64,000 bases of DNA, from assembly GCA_934096985.1 (NCBI GenBank), contig CAKONC010000004.1, forward strand, positions 69,618 to 133,617. The letters are read 5' to 3'. A program made the position numbers and the translations under genes. Every line of letters starts with the position of its first letter. Positions within the stretch are counted from its first letter, which is position 1. Positions 44,332 through 53,844 of this stretch are shown here, piece by piece. This stretch comes from an uncultured Bacilli bacterium. GTDB lineage: Bacteria; Bacillota_I; Bacilli_A; RF39; UBA660. The notes beneath the pieces are model-generated. The model saw only the letters and a list, made by a program, of their open reading frames with translations. It made no database searches and had not been told where the DNA came from.

Positions 44332-46200
44332 ATGTATGATGTTATAGTTGTAGGTGGTGGCCATGCTGGTTGTGAGGCCGCACATATAAGTGCATTTATG
44401 GGTGCAAAAACACTTTTGATTACTTCAAATATTGATAATATTGCAGACATGCCATGTAATCCGTCTATAGGTGGAAGTGCTAAAGGGATTATAGTTAGAG
44501 AAATTGATGCTTTAGGTGGTTTAATGGGAATAGTTGCAGATAAATCTCACTTTCAAATTAAAATGCTAAATAATTCTAAAGGCCCTGCGGTACGTAGTTT
44601 AAGAGCACAAGCCGATAAAAGGGTTTATCCAAAAGTAATGAAAGAGTATTTGCATAACACAAAAAATCTTGAAATAAAAGAAGGCATGGTTGAAGATTTA
44701 ATTATAGAAAATGCAAAAATTAAAGGAATAATATTAGAAAACGGTAAAGAAATTTTAAGTACCAATGTAGTCCTTACTACAGGAACATATTTAAATGCCA
44801 ATATATTAATTGGTTCAGAAAATGTCCCAAGTGGCCCACATGGTGAAAAAAGAAGTAACAAATTATCAACAAACTTAAAAAAATATGGCTTTAATATCAA
44901 AAGACTCAAAACAGGAACACCTCAAAGGATAAAGGCTGATAGCATAGATTTTGACGTTCTTAAAGAAGAAAAAGGAGATGATACATACTGGACTTTTTCA
45001 TTTGATACCAAGCCTTTATACAAAATAAATGAACAGCAAAAATGTTATTTAGTATATACAAATGCAAATACACATCAAATAATTCGTGCTAATTTGAAAA
45101 AAAGTGCTATGTATGGAGGATATGCTACAGGAGTTGGTCCAAGGTATTGTCCATCAATTGAAGATAAAATTGTCAGATTTTCAGACAAACCAAGACATCA
45201 ATTATTTTTAGAGCCAGAAAGTATTTATTATGATGAATGGTATTTACAGGGTTTTTCTACATCCATGCCAAGAGATGTTCAGGAGAAAATGGTACATTCT
45301 TTACATGGCCTTGAAAATGCTATTATTTCTAAATACGCTTATGCAATAGAATATGATGCAATAGATGCAATGCAAATTAAACCAAGTTTAGAGTCAAAGA
45401 TTATATCTGGCTTGTTTACTGCAGGCCAAATAAATGGCACATCAGGATACGAAGAAGCTGCAGGTCAAGGATTAATTGCGGGAATTAATGCAGCATTAAA
45501 ATTTAAAAATCAAGAGCCATTAGTTTTGAAAAGGCATGAAGCATATATTGGTGTATTAATAGATGATTTAGTAACAAAAGGAATAACAGATCCTTATAGG
45601 ATGCTTACTTCACGAGCCGAATTTAGACTACTTTTAAGACATGATAATGCAGATGCAAGATTAACTGAAATTGGTCATAAAGTAGGTAGTGTAACAGATG
45701 AAAAGTATCAAAATTACATTAATAAGTATGATAATATATCTGAGTTAAAAAAACTTTTAGAGGAAAATAAAATAGTTATAAATGATAACACTAAAAAAAT
45801 ATTCAAAGAATATAATATTAATATTCCTTCAACTAATTTGAAATTCTTAACTCTTTTAAAACGTCCAGAAATAGATTTGGCTTTTATCAATAATTTTATT
45901 GATTTATCAAAGTATTCTGAAGAAGAAAAAGAAGAATTAACAATTGAAGTTAAGTATCAAGGTTACATTGCTAAAGAATATGTACAAAAAGAGAAAATGT
46001 TAAAGATGGAATCAAAGCAAATTCCTAAAGATATTGATTATACCAAAGTTAAGAACATTGCTAGTGAAGCCAGACAAAAACTATCTTTAGTAAGACCAGA
46101 GAATATTGCACAAGCCTCTAGAATAAGTGGTGTTAATCCTGTGGATATATCTCTTTTACTTATTTATTTGAAAAAGGAATATAATAAAAATGATAAATAA
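44332..46200 (+). CDS. mnmG: tRNA uridine 5-carboxymethylaminomethyl modification enzyme MnmG
   Basis: A 622-residue FAD enzyme starting MYDVIVVGGGHAGCEAAHIS, with NPSIGGSAKGIIVREIDALGG-type region, GTYLNANILIG, and a C-terminal helical domain (EARQKLSLVRPENIAQASRI). Partner of MnmE. The ATG after a weak AGATGG is used since the upstream frame lies inside mnmE. It overlaps rsmG by 11 bases. Confidence 0.97.
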   Translation: MYDVIVVGGGHAGCEAAHISAFMGAKTLLITSNIDNIADMPCNPSIGGSAKGIIVREIDALGGLMGIVADKSHFQIKMLNNSKGPAVRSLRAQADKRVYPKVMKEYLHNTKNLEIKEGMVEDLIIENAKIKGIILENGKEILSTNVVLTTGTYLNANILIGSENVPSGPHGEKRSNKLSTNLKKYGFNIKRLKTGTPQRIKADSIDFDVLKEEKGDDTYWTFSFDTKPLYKINEQQKCYLVYTNANTHQIIRANLKKSAMYGGYATGVGPRYCPSIEDKIVRFSDKPRHQLFLEPESIYYDEWYLQGFSTSMPRDVQEKMVHSLHGLENAIISKYAYAIEYDAIDAMQIKPSLESKIISGLFTAGQINGTSGYEEAAGQGLIAGINAALKFKNQEPLVLKRHEAYIGVLIDDLVTKGITDPYRMLTSRAEFRLLLRHDNADARLTEIGHKVGSVTDEKYQNYINKYDNISELKKLLEENKIVINDNTKKIFKEYNINIPSTNLKFLTLLKRPEIDLAFINNFIDLSKYSEEEKEELTIEVKYQGYIAKEYVQKEKMLKMESKQIPKDIDYTKVKNIASEARQKLSLVRPENIAQASRISGVNPVDISLLLIYLKKEYNKNDK

Positions 46201-46897
46201 TTTTAACGAAAATTTAAAAAATTTAGGTATAAATTATACAAGTAAAGAACTTGACTTGTTAGAAAAATATTATGATTTTTTAGTTGAATACAATGCACAC
46301 ACAAATTTAACTACTATAACAGAAAAAGAGGATGTTTATAATAAGCATTTTTATGATTCATTAATGATTACTCAGGTTGTTGATTTAACTAAAATAAATA
46401 ATGTGCTAGACATTGGTTCAGGTGCTGGTTTTCCAGGTGTAGTGTTAAAAATCTTTTTTCCTAATATCAAACTTACTTTATTAGATTCGAATAATAAAAA
46501 AACCAAATTTTTAACGGAGTTGATAGAAAAATTAGGTTTAAAAGATGTTAGTATAATTAATGACAGAGCAGAAAACTATATGAAAAATAATCTAAATAGC
46601 TATGATATATGTGTTTCACGAGCAGTAGCATATGTTGATATTATTTCCTCACTTTCTACGCCATTTATTAAATTAGATGGAAAGGTGTTATTAATGAAAG
46701 GAGATTTTTCATCTGAGGAGCTTATTTTAAAAAAATATATGAAAGAACTAAATATAAAACAGTTTAGTGAATATGAATATCAATTAAATAATCAAAGTAG
46801 AAAAATAATTATTATTAGTAAAGCAAAAGAAGATAATCAAATTCCAAACTATGCATCCTTAATTAAAAAAAGTGAAAAAAGGAAAAAATTGACTTAA
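46190..46897 (+). CDS. rsmG: 16S rRNA (guanine-527-N7)-methyltransferase RsmG
   Basis: A 235-residue SAM enzyme with motif I VLDIGSGAGFPGVVLKI, the LLDSNNKKTKFL segment and CVSRAVAYVD. Loss of RsmG gives low-level streptomycin resistance in many bacteria. It is in the mnmE-mnmG-rsmG operon and its terminator starts within its last codons. Confidence 0.95.
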   Translation: MINNFNENLKNLGINYTSKELDLLEKYYDFLVEYNAHTNLTTITEKEDVYNKHFYDSLMITQVVDLTKINNVLDIGSGAGFPGVVLKIFFPNIKLTLLDSNNKKTKFLTELIEKLGLKDVSIINDRAENYMKNNLNSYDICVSRAVAYVDIISSLSTPFIKLDGKVLLMKGDFSSEELILKKYMKELNIKQFSEYEYQLNNQSRKIIIISKAKEDNQIPNYASLIKKSEKRKKLT

Positions 46898-46921
46898 CAT
46901 TTATTGTAGTCAATTTTTTTT
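46886..46921 (+). terminator. Terminator of rsmG
   Basis: AAATTGACT in the end of rsmG pairs with AGTCAATTT, followed by a T run. Confidence 0.7.
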
Positions 46922-46927
46922 GAACTA

Positions 46928-46956
46928 TTGCAAATTTTTCTTAAGTAAGTTATTAT
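46928..46956 (+). promoter_or_regulatory. Promoter of the ParB/Noc-like gene
   Basis: TTGCAA, a 17-base spacer and TATTAT just downstream of the rsmG terminator. Confidence 0.6.
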
Positions 46957-46986
46957 ATTTATATAAGGTAGAAAAGGGGCTTTATT

Positions 46987-47880
46987 ATGAATTTTGATTC
47001 TAGCGTTTTAAATGTTGCTGTTGAAGATATAATTCCTAATCGATTTCAGCCACGATTAGTTTTTGATGATGCTTCATTAAAAGATTTAGCAGCTTCAATA
47101 AAAACTCATGGTATAATTCAACCATTAGTTTTAAGAAGACTTGGTGATAAATATGAAATTGTTGCTGGAGAAAGAAGATATAGAGCTGCAATGATAGCTG
47201 GATTAACTTCAGTACCAGCAGTTTTAGCAAAAATAGATGATAAAACTAGCGCAGAAGTTGCTATTAGTGAAAATGTTCAAAGAAAAGAACTAAATCCTTT
47301 GGAAGAAGCTAAATCATATGATGCTTTATTAAAAGCTGGATACATGTCAAAAGAAATGCTTGCACAAAAAATGGGTATTCCATTAAGTGTATTAGAGGGA
47401 AAATTAAAACTATTAACCTTACCACAGGAAGTTCAAGATGCTTTACTTGCAGGTAAAATATCAGAAAGACATGCAAGAAGTTTAATGAAATTAAAAAATT
47501 CAAATGAACAAATTAAATGGCTACATAATATAATTGAAAAAAGATTAAATGTTAAAGACTTAGAAACAGAGTTAAATAAAGAATATGGTAATTTAACTTC
47601 ACCATTTAGTGTTGACATTAATAAAATAAAAAATGAATCAACAGATATTATGACTTCAATGATACAACCAATTCCTAGTAATAATACACCATCATTTGGT
47701 CCGATTAATTTAGGTGAGAAAACTACTAACAGATTCTTTAATAATCTAGAGGATGAGCAGGCTAATATGAGTACTGATGAAACGACAAATCCTCTTACTA
47801 ATTCATATATGCAATTTAATCAAAATATAGTTGAGTCAAATGTAGACTCTTTAGATTTTTTACCGCCAGACAATAATTAG
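46987..47880 (+). CDS. ParB/Noc-like CTP-switch DNA-binding protein, atypical
   Basis: A 297-residue ParB-family protein. The N-terminal domain is typical: PNRFQPRLVF, GIIQPLVLRR, the CTP motif AGERRYRAA (60-68) and ENVQRKELNPLEEA. The HTH follows, but its recognition part reads GIPLSVLEGKLKLLTLP, without the Arg that parS-binding ParB proteins carry in this helix; Lys precedes LKLL as in Noc. The N-terminus lacks the LGKGL motif that contacts ParA. The last 90 residues are Asn/Ser/Thr/acidic-rich low complexity, with no clear dimerisation domain. It occupies the rsmG-noc slot, and no parA is adjacent. Could be Noc, a ParB paralog, or a new specificity. Confidence 0.8.
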   Translation: MNFDSSVLNVAVEDIIPNRFQPRLVFDDASLKDLAASIKTHGIIQPLVLRRLGDKYEIVAGERRYRAAMIAGLTSVPAVLAKIDDKTSAEVAISENVQRKELNPLEEAKSYDALLKAGYMSKEMLAQKMGIPLSVLEGKLKLLTLPQEVQDALLAGKISERHARSLMKLKNSNEQIKWLHNIIEKRLNVKDLETELNKEYGNLTSPFSVDINKIKNESTDIMTSMIQPIPSNNTPSFGPINLGEKTTNRFFNNLEDEQANMSTDETTNPLTNSYMQFNQNIVESNVDSLDFLPPDNN

Positions 47881-47900
47881 GAGTTAATTCTCCTTTTTTT
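47879..47900 (+). terminator. Terminator of the ParB/Noc-like gene
   Basis: GGAG, loop TTAATT and CTCC are followed by eight T. The same bases include the end of the convergent PBP gene. Confidence 0.6.
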
Positions 47901-49836
47901 TATATTCCAAATTGTTATATTCTGGTTCACTTCCTTTTAAATAATAAAAAATTGTTATATTCTTATTATCTAAAGAAGGTTTACCGCTTATTGCATTAAG
48001 AGGCATTCCAACAACATTTGTAGGCATTTGATACCATGTGTCTTGTTCATTTTCTTGTATATAGCTAACAACATTTGCCCAAGTATTTTTTACTTCATTT
48101 CCAACTTTTAATTCTATATTAGAATTGTCATCATATCCACTCCACATGAGCATTAAAATATCTTTATTATACCCAACAGCCCAATAATCAGAATCTGTTG
48201 TACCAGTTTTAAAAGCATACTTATGCTTTAATTTGGAAGCAATATTAAGACCTGTAGGTGTATTATAGTCTACAAAAGCAGAGTTTGTTGTACTTGTTAA
48301 CATTTCATTTAAAATATAAACATAATTAGGATTTAATACAAGATTATTTTCTTTTTCATGTTCATAAATAACATTCCCATCTTTGTCTTCAATTTTATTA
48401 ATAAAATATAATGACTTTTTGTAACCACCTGATGCAAAAGTATTATAACCAGATGCAAAGTCCATAAGATTAAGTTCACTTGTTCCTAATGCAAGTGATG
48501 TAACTTCATTTAATTTTTCTTTTATACCACATTGTTTAGCTGTATCGATTAATTTATCAATACCTAAAAATAAATTTGTTTTTACAGCATAAATATTATC
48601 TGAATAGGCTATTGCCGCCGCCATGGTTATTTCCTTGTTTCCATAAAGATTAGCAAAATTTTTAGGAGAGTACGTTTTTCCTTGAGATAAAGTAAATGTA
48701 GTATATTGACTTAAAAATGTTGATGAAGATGTCATTCCATTATTTAAAGCAGAATAATATAAAAATGGTTTCATAGTTGAACCAACTTGTCTTTTAGATG
48801 ATAATGCTCTATTATATTGACTTTTATTATAATTAATTCCACCGGTTAGAGCAAAAATACCACCAGTATTTGGATCTACAATAACAGAGGCAACTTGCAA
48901 CTTCTCATCAGTAATATTATTTAGTATTTCTTCTTCAAGTTTTTTTTGATAATTTATGTTTAAAGTAGTAAATATTTTAAGATTTCCTGAGTTTATATCT
49001 TTTTCACTTATGCCATTAATTGATTTAAGTTCATTATAAACGGCATCTTCATAATATGATATCATTTGTAAATTATTATTATTTTTTTTGCCATAAACAT
49101 CAATTTTACTTTTAAATAAATTATTATATTCATCATTTGATAAATAACCATTATTTAGCATTGTTAATGCTACAACTTTTGCTCTTTGAATGCTTTTATC
49201 ATAATTTGATATGGGATTATAATTACTTGGATTTTTAGGTATTCCTGCTAAAATAATTGATTCTTCTAAAGTTAATTCATCAACATTTTTATTAAAATAA
49301 AAATTTGCGGCAGATACAATTCCATAATTTCCTAAACCATAATTTATAGTATTTAAATAAGCTTCTAAAATTTCATCTTTGGAATAATGCATTTCTAAAT
49401 TTAATGTCATCATTGCTTCTTTAATTTTTCTAGACCAAGTTTTATCAAAATCTAAGTAGGCGTTTTTTATATATTGTTGACTTATTGTACTTCCACCTTC
49501 AACAATTTTTCTACTTTTAAAATTTGTAAAAAATGCTTTAAGAATTCTTAAATAATCGAATCCATTATGTTCATAAAAATTTTTATCTTCTACAGAGATA
49601 ACAGCATTTTTTAAATTGTTAGAAATTTTATCTATTTTAGTCCATCTGTTAGTATTAGTTCCTTCGTAAAATATATTATTATTAATGTCGTATAATTCAT
49701 ATGTGTGAAATGAATTTAATGTAAGTGGATTTTGAAAATATGCATACGAATATAAACCAATTATTATGATAATTATTGATAGAAATGAAAAAAGAAAAAT
49801 CTTATAAAGAAAGTTAAAAATTTTCAATAATTTCAC
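47884..49836 (-). CDS. Class A penicillin-binding protein (PBP1A type)
   Basis: A 650-residue bifunctional cell-wall synthase: N-terminal membrane helix (FLFSFLSIIIIIIGLYSYAY), GT51 glycosyltransferase (SVEDKNFYEHNGFDY with catalytic Glu, GGSTISQQYIKN, EILEAYLNTINYG), then transpeptidase with SxxK in GSTMKPFLYY, SDN and KTGTT. It polymerises and crosslinks peptidoglycan. It is encoded against the trend of this side of the origin, converging on the ParB-like gene and divergent from argS. Confidence 0.94.
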   Translation of the reverse strand: MKLLKIFNFLYKIFLFSFLSIIIIIIGLYSYAYFQNPLTLNSFHTYELYDINNNIFYEGTNTNRWTKIDKISNNLKNAVISVEDKNFYEHNGFDYLRILKAFFTNFKSRKIVEGGSTISQQYIKNAYLDFDKTWSRKIKEAMMTLNLEMHYSKDEILEAYLNTINYGLGNYGIVSAANFYFNKNVDELTLEESIILAGIPKNPSNYNPISNYDKSIQRAKVVALTMLNNGYLSNDEYNNLFKSKIDVYGKKNNNNLQMISYYEDAVYNELKSINGISEKDINSGNLKIFTTLNINYQKKLEEEILNNITDEKLQVASVIVDPNTGGIFALTGGINYNKSQYNRALSSKRQVGSTMKPFLYYSALNNGMTSSSTFLSQYTTFTLSQGKTYSPKNFANLYGNKEITMAAAIAYSDNIYAVKTNLFLGIDKLIDTAKQCGIKEKLNEVTSLALGTSELNLMDFASGYNTFASGGYKKSLYFINKIEDKDGNVIYEHEKENNLVLNPNYVYILNEMLTSTTNSAFVDYNTPTGLNIASKLKHKYAFKTGTTDSDYWAVGYNKDILMLMWSGYDDNSNIELKVGNEVKNTWANVVSYIQENEQDTWYQMPTNVVGMPLNAISGKPSLDNKNITIFYYLKGSEPEYNNLEYKKKEN

Positions 49837-49872
49837 CCATATTTAGTATTGTTAAAAATATTTAATTTATGA

Positions 49873-49901
49873 GTGCATTTTTAATATATATATGCTATAA
49901 T
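49873..49901 (+). promoter_or_regulatory. Promoter of argS-rpoE
   Basis: GTGCAT, a 17-base spacer and an extended -10 TGCTATAAT, about 35 bases before argS. Confidence 0.55.
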
Positions 49902-49935
49902 GTTCTAGAAAAAAAGGAGAGAAGCAGTTAAAAGC

Positions 49936-51552
49936 GTGAAAATGAAAGAAAAAATAATTAACTTAATAAAAAAATCATTAGAAGTTTTAGGTATAAATGA
50001 TGATAATATTAATTTAGAAATTCCTAAAAATAAAATTAATGGTGATTATAGTTCAAATGTTGCTTTAAAAAATTGTAAAGTATTAAAAATTGCTCCAATG
50101 GAACTTGCTGAAAAAATCAAAAATAATATTTTTGATGATGAAATAGAAAAAATAGATATTGCAGCACCAGGATTTATTAATTTTTATGTAAAAAAGGATT
50201 ATTTAACTGAAAATATTAATACAATTTTGGAGCTTACTTCTTTATACGGATCTTGCAATATAGGTAAAAACGAAAAAGTAAATATTGAATTTGTCTCTGC
50301 TAATCCAACTGGTATTTTACATATGGGTAATGCCAGAGGTGGAGCATATGGTGATTCTTTAGCAAGAATTATGAAATTTTGTGGGTACGATGTTACCAAA
50401 GAATACTATTTAAATGATGCCGGTAACCAAATAACTAAACTTGCAAATTCAGTTTATAGTAGATATTTAACAATATGCAAAATAGAAAATACTTTTCCTG
50501 AAAATGGTTATCCAGGTAAAGAAATAATTGATATTGCACAAAAACTATATGATGAATATCAAGATAAATATGTAAACTCTGATTTATCTTTTATTAAAAA
50601 ATATGCTACAAAATATTTAACAGATATTATTTTTACTCATTTAAAAGAATATAGAATTGAATATGATGTAGTTACATCAGAAAAATCAATATATGAAAAA
50701 TATTCTTTTGATGATGCAATAAATAAAATGAGAGAAAATGGTTATATATATGAAAAAGACGGAGCAACTTGGTTTAAAAGTAGTGCTCTTTATGATGATA
50801 AAGACCATGTTTTAATAAAAAATGATGGAACAAATACTTATTTATTGCCTGATATTTTATATCATGAGGATAAGATAAAAAGGGGCTTTACTCAAATTAT
50901 AGATGTTTTAGGTACTGATCATCATGGATATGTTGCAAGATTAAAAAGTGCGATAAAAGCATTAGGTTTAAATGATGAGTACATTGATGTAAAATTACTT
51001 CAATTAGTAAGAATTATTCAAAATAAAGAAGTTGTTACTATGCATAAAAGAACTGGTAAAATTATTACATTAAAAGATTTAATGGATGATACATCAGTTA
51101 ATGCAGTAAGATATTATTTTTCAAAGTATTCACTTGATACACAAATGGACTTTGATATTGACCTTGCAAGAAGTGCTTCAAATGATAATCAAGTTTATTA
51201 TATATGCTATGCATATGCTAGAATTTGCTCAATATTAAATAAATATAATAAGCCATTAAAGAAAATATCAAATTATAGTAGAATTTGTAATGAATCAGCA
51301 TATAATTTGTTAGCATGTTTATATAGATTTCCAGATGTTGTAAAAAATGCATGCAATAAAAAAATACCACATTTAATTGCAAATTATTCGTATGAATTAG
51401 CAACTTTATTCCATAATTATTATGAAACTAATAAAATAATTAGTGATGATGAACAAAATACGGAAGAAAATATTAATTTAATAAGTGCGGTTAAATATAC
51501 ACTTTATAATGCTTTGAATTTAATTGGCGTTGAACCTAAGGAGAGAATGTAA
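49936..51552 (+). CDS. argS: Arginyl-tRNA synthetase
   Basis: A 538-residue class I synthetase: N-terminal Add1 domain, HIGH-type site GILHMGNARGGAYGDSL, and the region VVTMHKRTGKIITL that replaces KMSKS in most ArgRS. The ALNLIGVEPKERM end is typical. Start uncertain: GTG or the ATG two codons later; GGAGAG lies rather far upstream of both. rpoE starts one base after its stop. Confidence 0.95.
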   Translation: MKMKEKIINLIKKSLEVLGINDDNINLEIPKNKINGDYSSNVALKNCKVLKIAPMELAEKIKNNIFDDEIEKIDIAAPGFINFYVKKDYLTENINTILELTSLYGSCNIGKNEKVNIEFVSANPTGILHMGNARGGAYGDSLARIMKFCGYDVTKEYYLNDAGNQITKLANSVYSRYLTICKIENTFPENGYPGKEIIDIAQKLYDEYQDKYVNSDLSFIKKYATKYLTDIIFTHLKEYRIEYDVVTSEKSIYEKYSFDDAINKMRENGYIYEKDGATWFKSSALYDDKDHVLIKNDGTNTYLLPDILYHEDKIKRGFTQIIDVLGTDHHGYVARLKSAIKALGLNDEYIDVKLLQLVRIIQNKEVVTMHKRTGKIITLKDLMDDTSVNAVRYYFSKYSLDTQMDFDIDLARSASNDNQVYYICYAYARICSILNKYNKPLKKISNYSRICNESAYNLLACLYRFPDVVKNACNKKIPHLIANYSYELATLFHNYYETNKIISDDEQNTEENINLISAVKYTLYNALNLIGVEPKERM

Positions 51553-51553
51553 A

Positions 51554-51991
51554 ATGAAACTAAAAGATTTAACAAAAGAAGATTTAGATACTATGAGTTA
51601 TGAAGAGTTAGCTCAATTAATATTATCTGATGCTAATGCACAAATGAAGATTATTGATATATTTAAAAAAATATGTGAACTAAGAAATATGTCAGAAAGT
51701 GAATTTGAAGATAAAATTGCAGATTTCTATGATTTAATTTCTACGAATAAAGAATTTATAGTCTTAGAAAAAGGATTTTGTGATTTAAGAAAGAAACATA
51801 CACCAAAAGTAATAATTGATGATGAAGATGAAGATACAAGCATTGAAGAAGAGTCTGATGAAGAAGAAAATGAAGAAGATAACAATGATGTTTTTTATGA
51901 TAATTCTTCGGATGAAGATGATGTTGATACAGATGATGATGAACTATCAGATTTTATGGTAGTTGATGATGAAGATGAGACAAGTATGTAA
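51554..51991 (+). CDS. rpoE: RNA polymerase delta subunit
   Basis: A 145-residue protein: a folded N-terminal HARE-HTH domain (LKDLTKEDLDTMSYEELAQL; about 1-85) and a long tail of almost only Asp and Glu, as in Bacillus delta. Delta raises RNAP recycling and promoter selectivity in Bacilli and Erysipelotrichia-type Firmicutes. In B. subtilis spo0F lies close to rpoE; here prfA follows instead. Confidence 0.92.
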   Translation: MKLKDLTKEDLDTMSYEELAQLILSDANAQMKIIDIFKKICELRNMSESEFEDKIADFYDLISTNKEFIVLEKGFCDLRKKHTPKVIIDDEDEDTSIEEESDEEENEEDNNDVFYDNSSDEDDVDTDDDELSDFMVVDDEDETSM

Positions 51992-52003
51992 TGCTTGTTT
52001 TTT
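51980..52003 (+). terminator. Weak terminator after rpoE
   Basis: ACAAG and CTTGT around the rpoE stop form a short stem followed by seven T; may only attenuate into prfA. Confidence 0.45.
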
Positions 52004-52026
52004 GCAATTAAAAAGGAAGTGAATAT

Positions 52027-53085
52027 ATGATAGAACGTTTAGAGGCAATGTTAGAAAAATATAATGAATTAAATGAGAAACTAACTAGTGAGGAAGTATT
52101 AAATAATTATAATTTATTAAAAGATATTTCTAAAGAAAAAAGTGATATTGAAGAAACTGTAAATACTTATAAAGAATATAAAGAAGTAGAAGAAAATATA
52201 AACCAAACAAAGGAAATGCTTGATGATCCAGATTTAAAAGAAATTGCTCAAGATGAACTTGCTTTGCTTGAAGATAAAAAAGATAATTTGAATAATAAAC
52301 TTGAAGTGCTTCTTGTGCCTAAAGATGAAAATGATGGAAAAGATGTAATTATGGAAATAAGGGGTGCTGCTGGCGGAGATGAAGCCAATATTTTTGCAGG
52401 TGACCTATTTAGAATGTATTCTTATTATGCAGAAAAAAATAATTGGAAAATTGAAATTATTCATTCAGTAGAGGGTACAAGTGGAGGCTTTTCTCAAATA
52501 GAATATATTGTAAAAGGAAAAGATGTTTATTCTAAATTAAAGTATGAAAGTGGATCCCATAGAGTACAAAGAGTCCCTGAAACAGAAAATCAAGGAAGAG
52601 TACATACTTCTACTGCTACTGTATTAGTAATGCCTAAATATGATAATGTTAGTATAAATATAAATGAAAACGATTTGAAAATTGATGTTTATCATTCATC
52701 TGGAGCTGGTGGACAAAGTGTAAATACAAGTAACTCTGCAGTAAGAATTACTCACGTTCCAACTGGTGTTGTAGTAACCTGCCAAGAAGAAAGAAGTCAA
52801 TTAAAAAATAAAGAAAGAGCTATGGAACTTTTAAAGATTAAGATAAATTCTGCTTTGGAAGAAGAAAAGAATAGTAAAGAACAAAACGAAAGAAAAAGTA
52901 AAATAGGCTCTGGTGACAGAAGTGAAAAAATAAGAACATATAATTATCCACAAAATAGAGTTACTGACCATCGTATAAATTTCTCAATAATGGAGCTTGA
53001 TAGAGTAATGAATGGTTATTTAGATCCAATTATTGACGCTTTAATAAATGAAGACATGAGGTTAAAACTTGAAGGTTTAAAATAA
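52027..53085 (+). CDS. prfA: Peptide chain release factor 1
   Basis: A 352-residue RF1 that reads UAA and UAG. It has the codon-recognition region RVQRVPETENQGRVHTS and the catalytic GGQ in YHSSGAGGQSVNTSNSAVR. Bacillus RF1 also has PET at the recognition tripeptide. GGAAGTG precedes the ATG. prmC, which methylates the GGQ Gln, follows immediately. Confidence 0.97.
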   Translation: MIERLEAMLEKYNELNEKLTSEEVLNNYNLLKDISKEKSDIEETVNTYKEYKEVEENINQTKEMLDDPDLKEIAQDELALLEDKKDNLNNKLEVLLVPKDENDGKDVIMEIRGAAGGDEANIFAGDLFRMYSYYAEKNNWKIEIIHSVEGTSGGFSQIEYIVKGKDVYSKLKYESGSHRVQRVPETENQGRVHTSTATVLVMPKYDNVSININENDLKIDVYHSSGAGGQSVNTSNSAVRITHVPTGVVVTCQEERSQLKNKERAMELLKIKINSALEEEKNSKEQNERKSKIGSGDRSEKIRTYNYPQNRVTDHRINFSIMELDRVMNGYLDPIIDALINEDMRLKLEGLK

Positions 53086-53086
53086 A

Positions 53087-53806
53087 ATGGATAATTTTGA
53101 TAAAGAATTAATATTAAAATATGTTCCTGAAAATAAACAGGCAAAAGCATTTAAAAAATTAAGTAATAATTATCCGGTTCAATATATAATAGGTAATGTA
53201 GATTTTTATGGAATCACATTAAAAGTAAATAAAAACGTTTTAATTCCTAGGTTTGAAACAGAGTTATTAGTTAACAAATTAGTGGAAATAATTAAAAAAA
53301 ATAATTTTGTGAATACTAATATTTTAGATGTAGGTACTGGCAGTGGGTGTATAAGTATTTACTTAAAAAAAAATTTAAAATGTAAAGTTACCGCTATTGA
53401 CAAAAGTTTTAAGGCAATAAACATTGCTAAATATAATTCAAAAAAAACTAACGTTACTATTAATTTCAAAATAAAAAGTATTGAAAAATTTAAAGCTAAG
53501 GAAAAATTTGATATTTTAGTTTCAAATCCACCTTATGTATCTTTTAGTGAAAAAGTGGATGATAAAACTAAGTATGAACCACAAAATGCTATTTTTGCTA
53601 AAGATAATGGTCTTTATTTTTATAAATTAATATTGGATAAAAGTAAAAAAATATTAAATAAAAAAAGTATTATTGCTTTTGAAATAGGACAAAGTCAAGG
53701 CACTTTTATATCAAACTATGCAAAAACCATTTATCCAGATTCGAAAATTTTAATAGAAAAAGATTTAAACCAATTTGATAGATATATTTTTATTATAAAT
53801 GAATAA
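53087..53806 (+). CDS. prmC: Release factor glutamine methyltransferase PrmC, short N-terminus
   Basis: A 239-residue SAM enzyme with DVGTGSGCISIYL and the catalytic NPPYV (VSNPPYVSF). It methylates the Gln of GGQ in release factors. It is about 40 residues shorter than usual: the N-terminal helical domain that docks the release factor is reduced to about 35 residues before YPVQYIIG. The start one base after the prfA stop leaves no room for a longer one without deep overlap. The catalytic domain is complete. Confidence 0.9.
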   Translation: MDNFDKELILKYVPENKQAKAFKKLSNNYPVQYIIGNVDFYGITLKVNKNVLIPRFETELLVNKLVEIIKKNNFVNTNILDVGTGSGCISIYLKKNLKCKVTAIDKSFKAINIAKYNSKKTNVTINFKIKSIEKFKAKEKFDILVSNPPYVSFSEKVDDKTKYEPQNAIFAKDNGLYFYKLILDKSKKILNKKSIIAFEIGQSQGTFISNYAKTIYPDSKILIEKDLNQFDRYIFIINE

Positions 53807-53821
53807 TATATCTATTTTTTT
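53778..53821 (+). terminator. Terminator of prmC
   Basis: ATAGATATATT in the last codons pairs with AATATATCTAT across the stop codon and is followed by T8. Confidence 0.7.
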
Positions 53822-53844
53822 TGCATTATTATAGTGGTGAACAA

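Noticed and set aside
49837..49935. T-box before argS
   Set aside because: No T-box core sequence or long leader is present.
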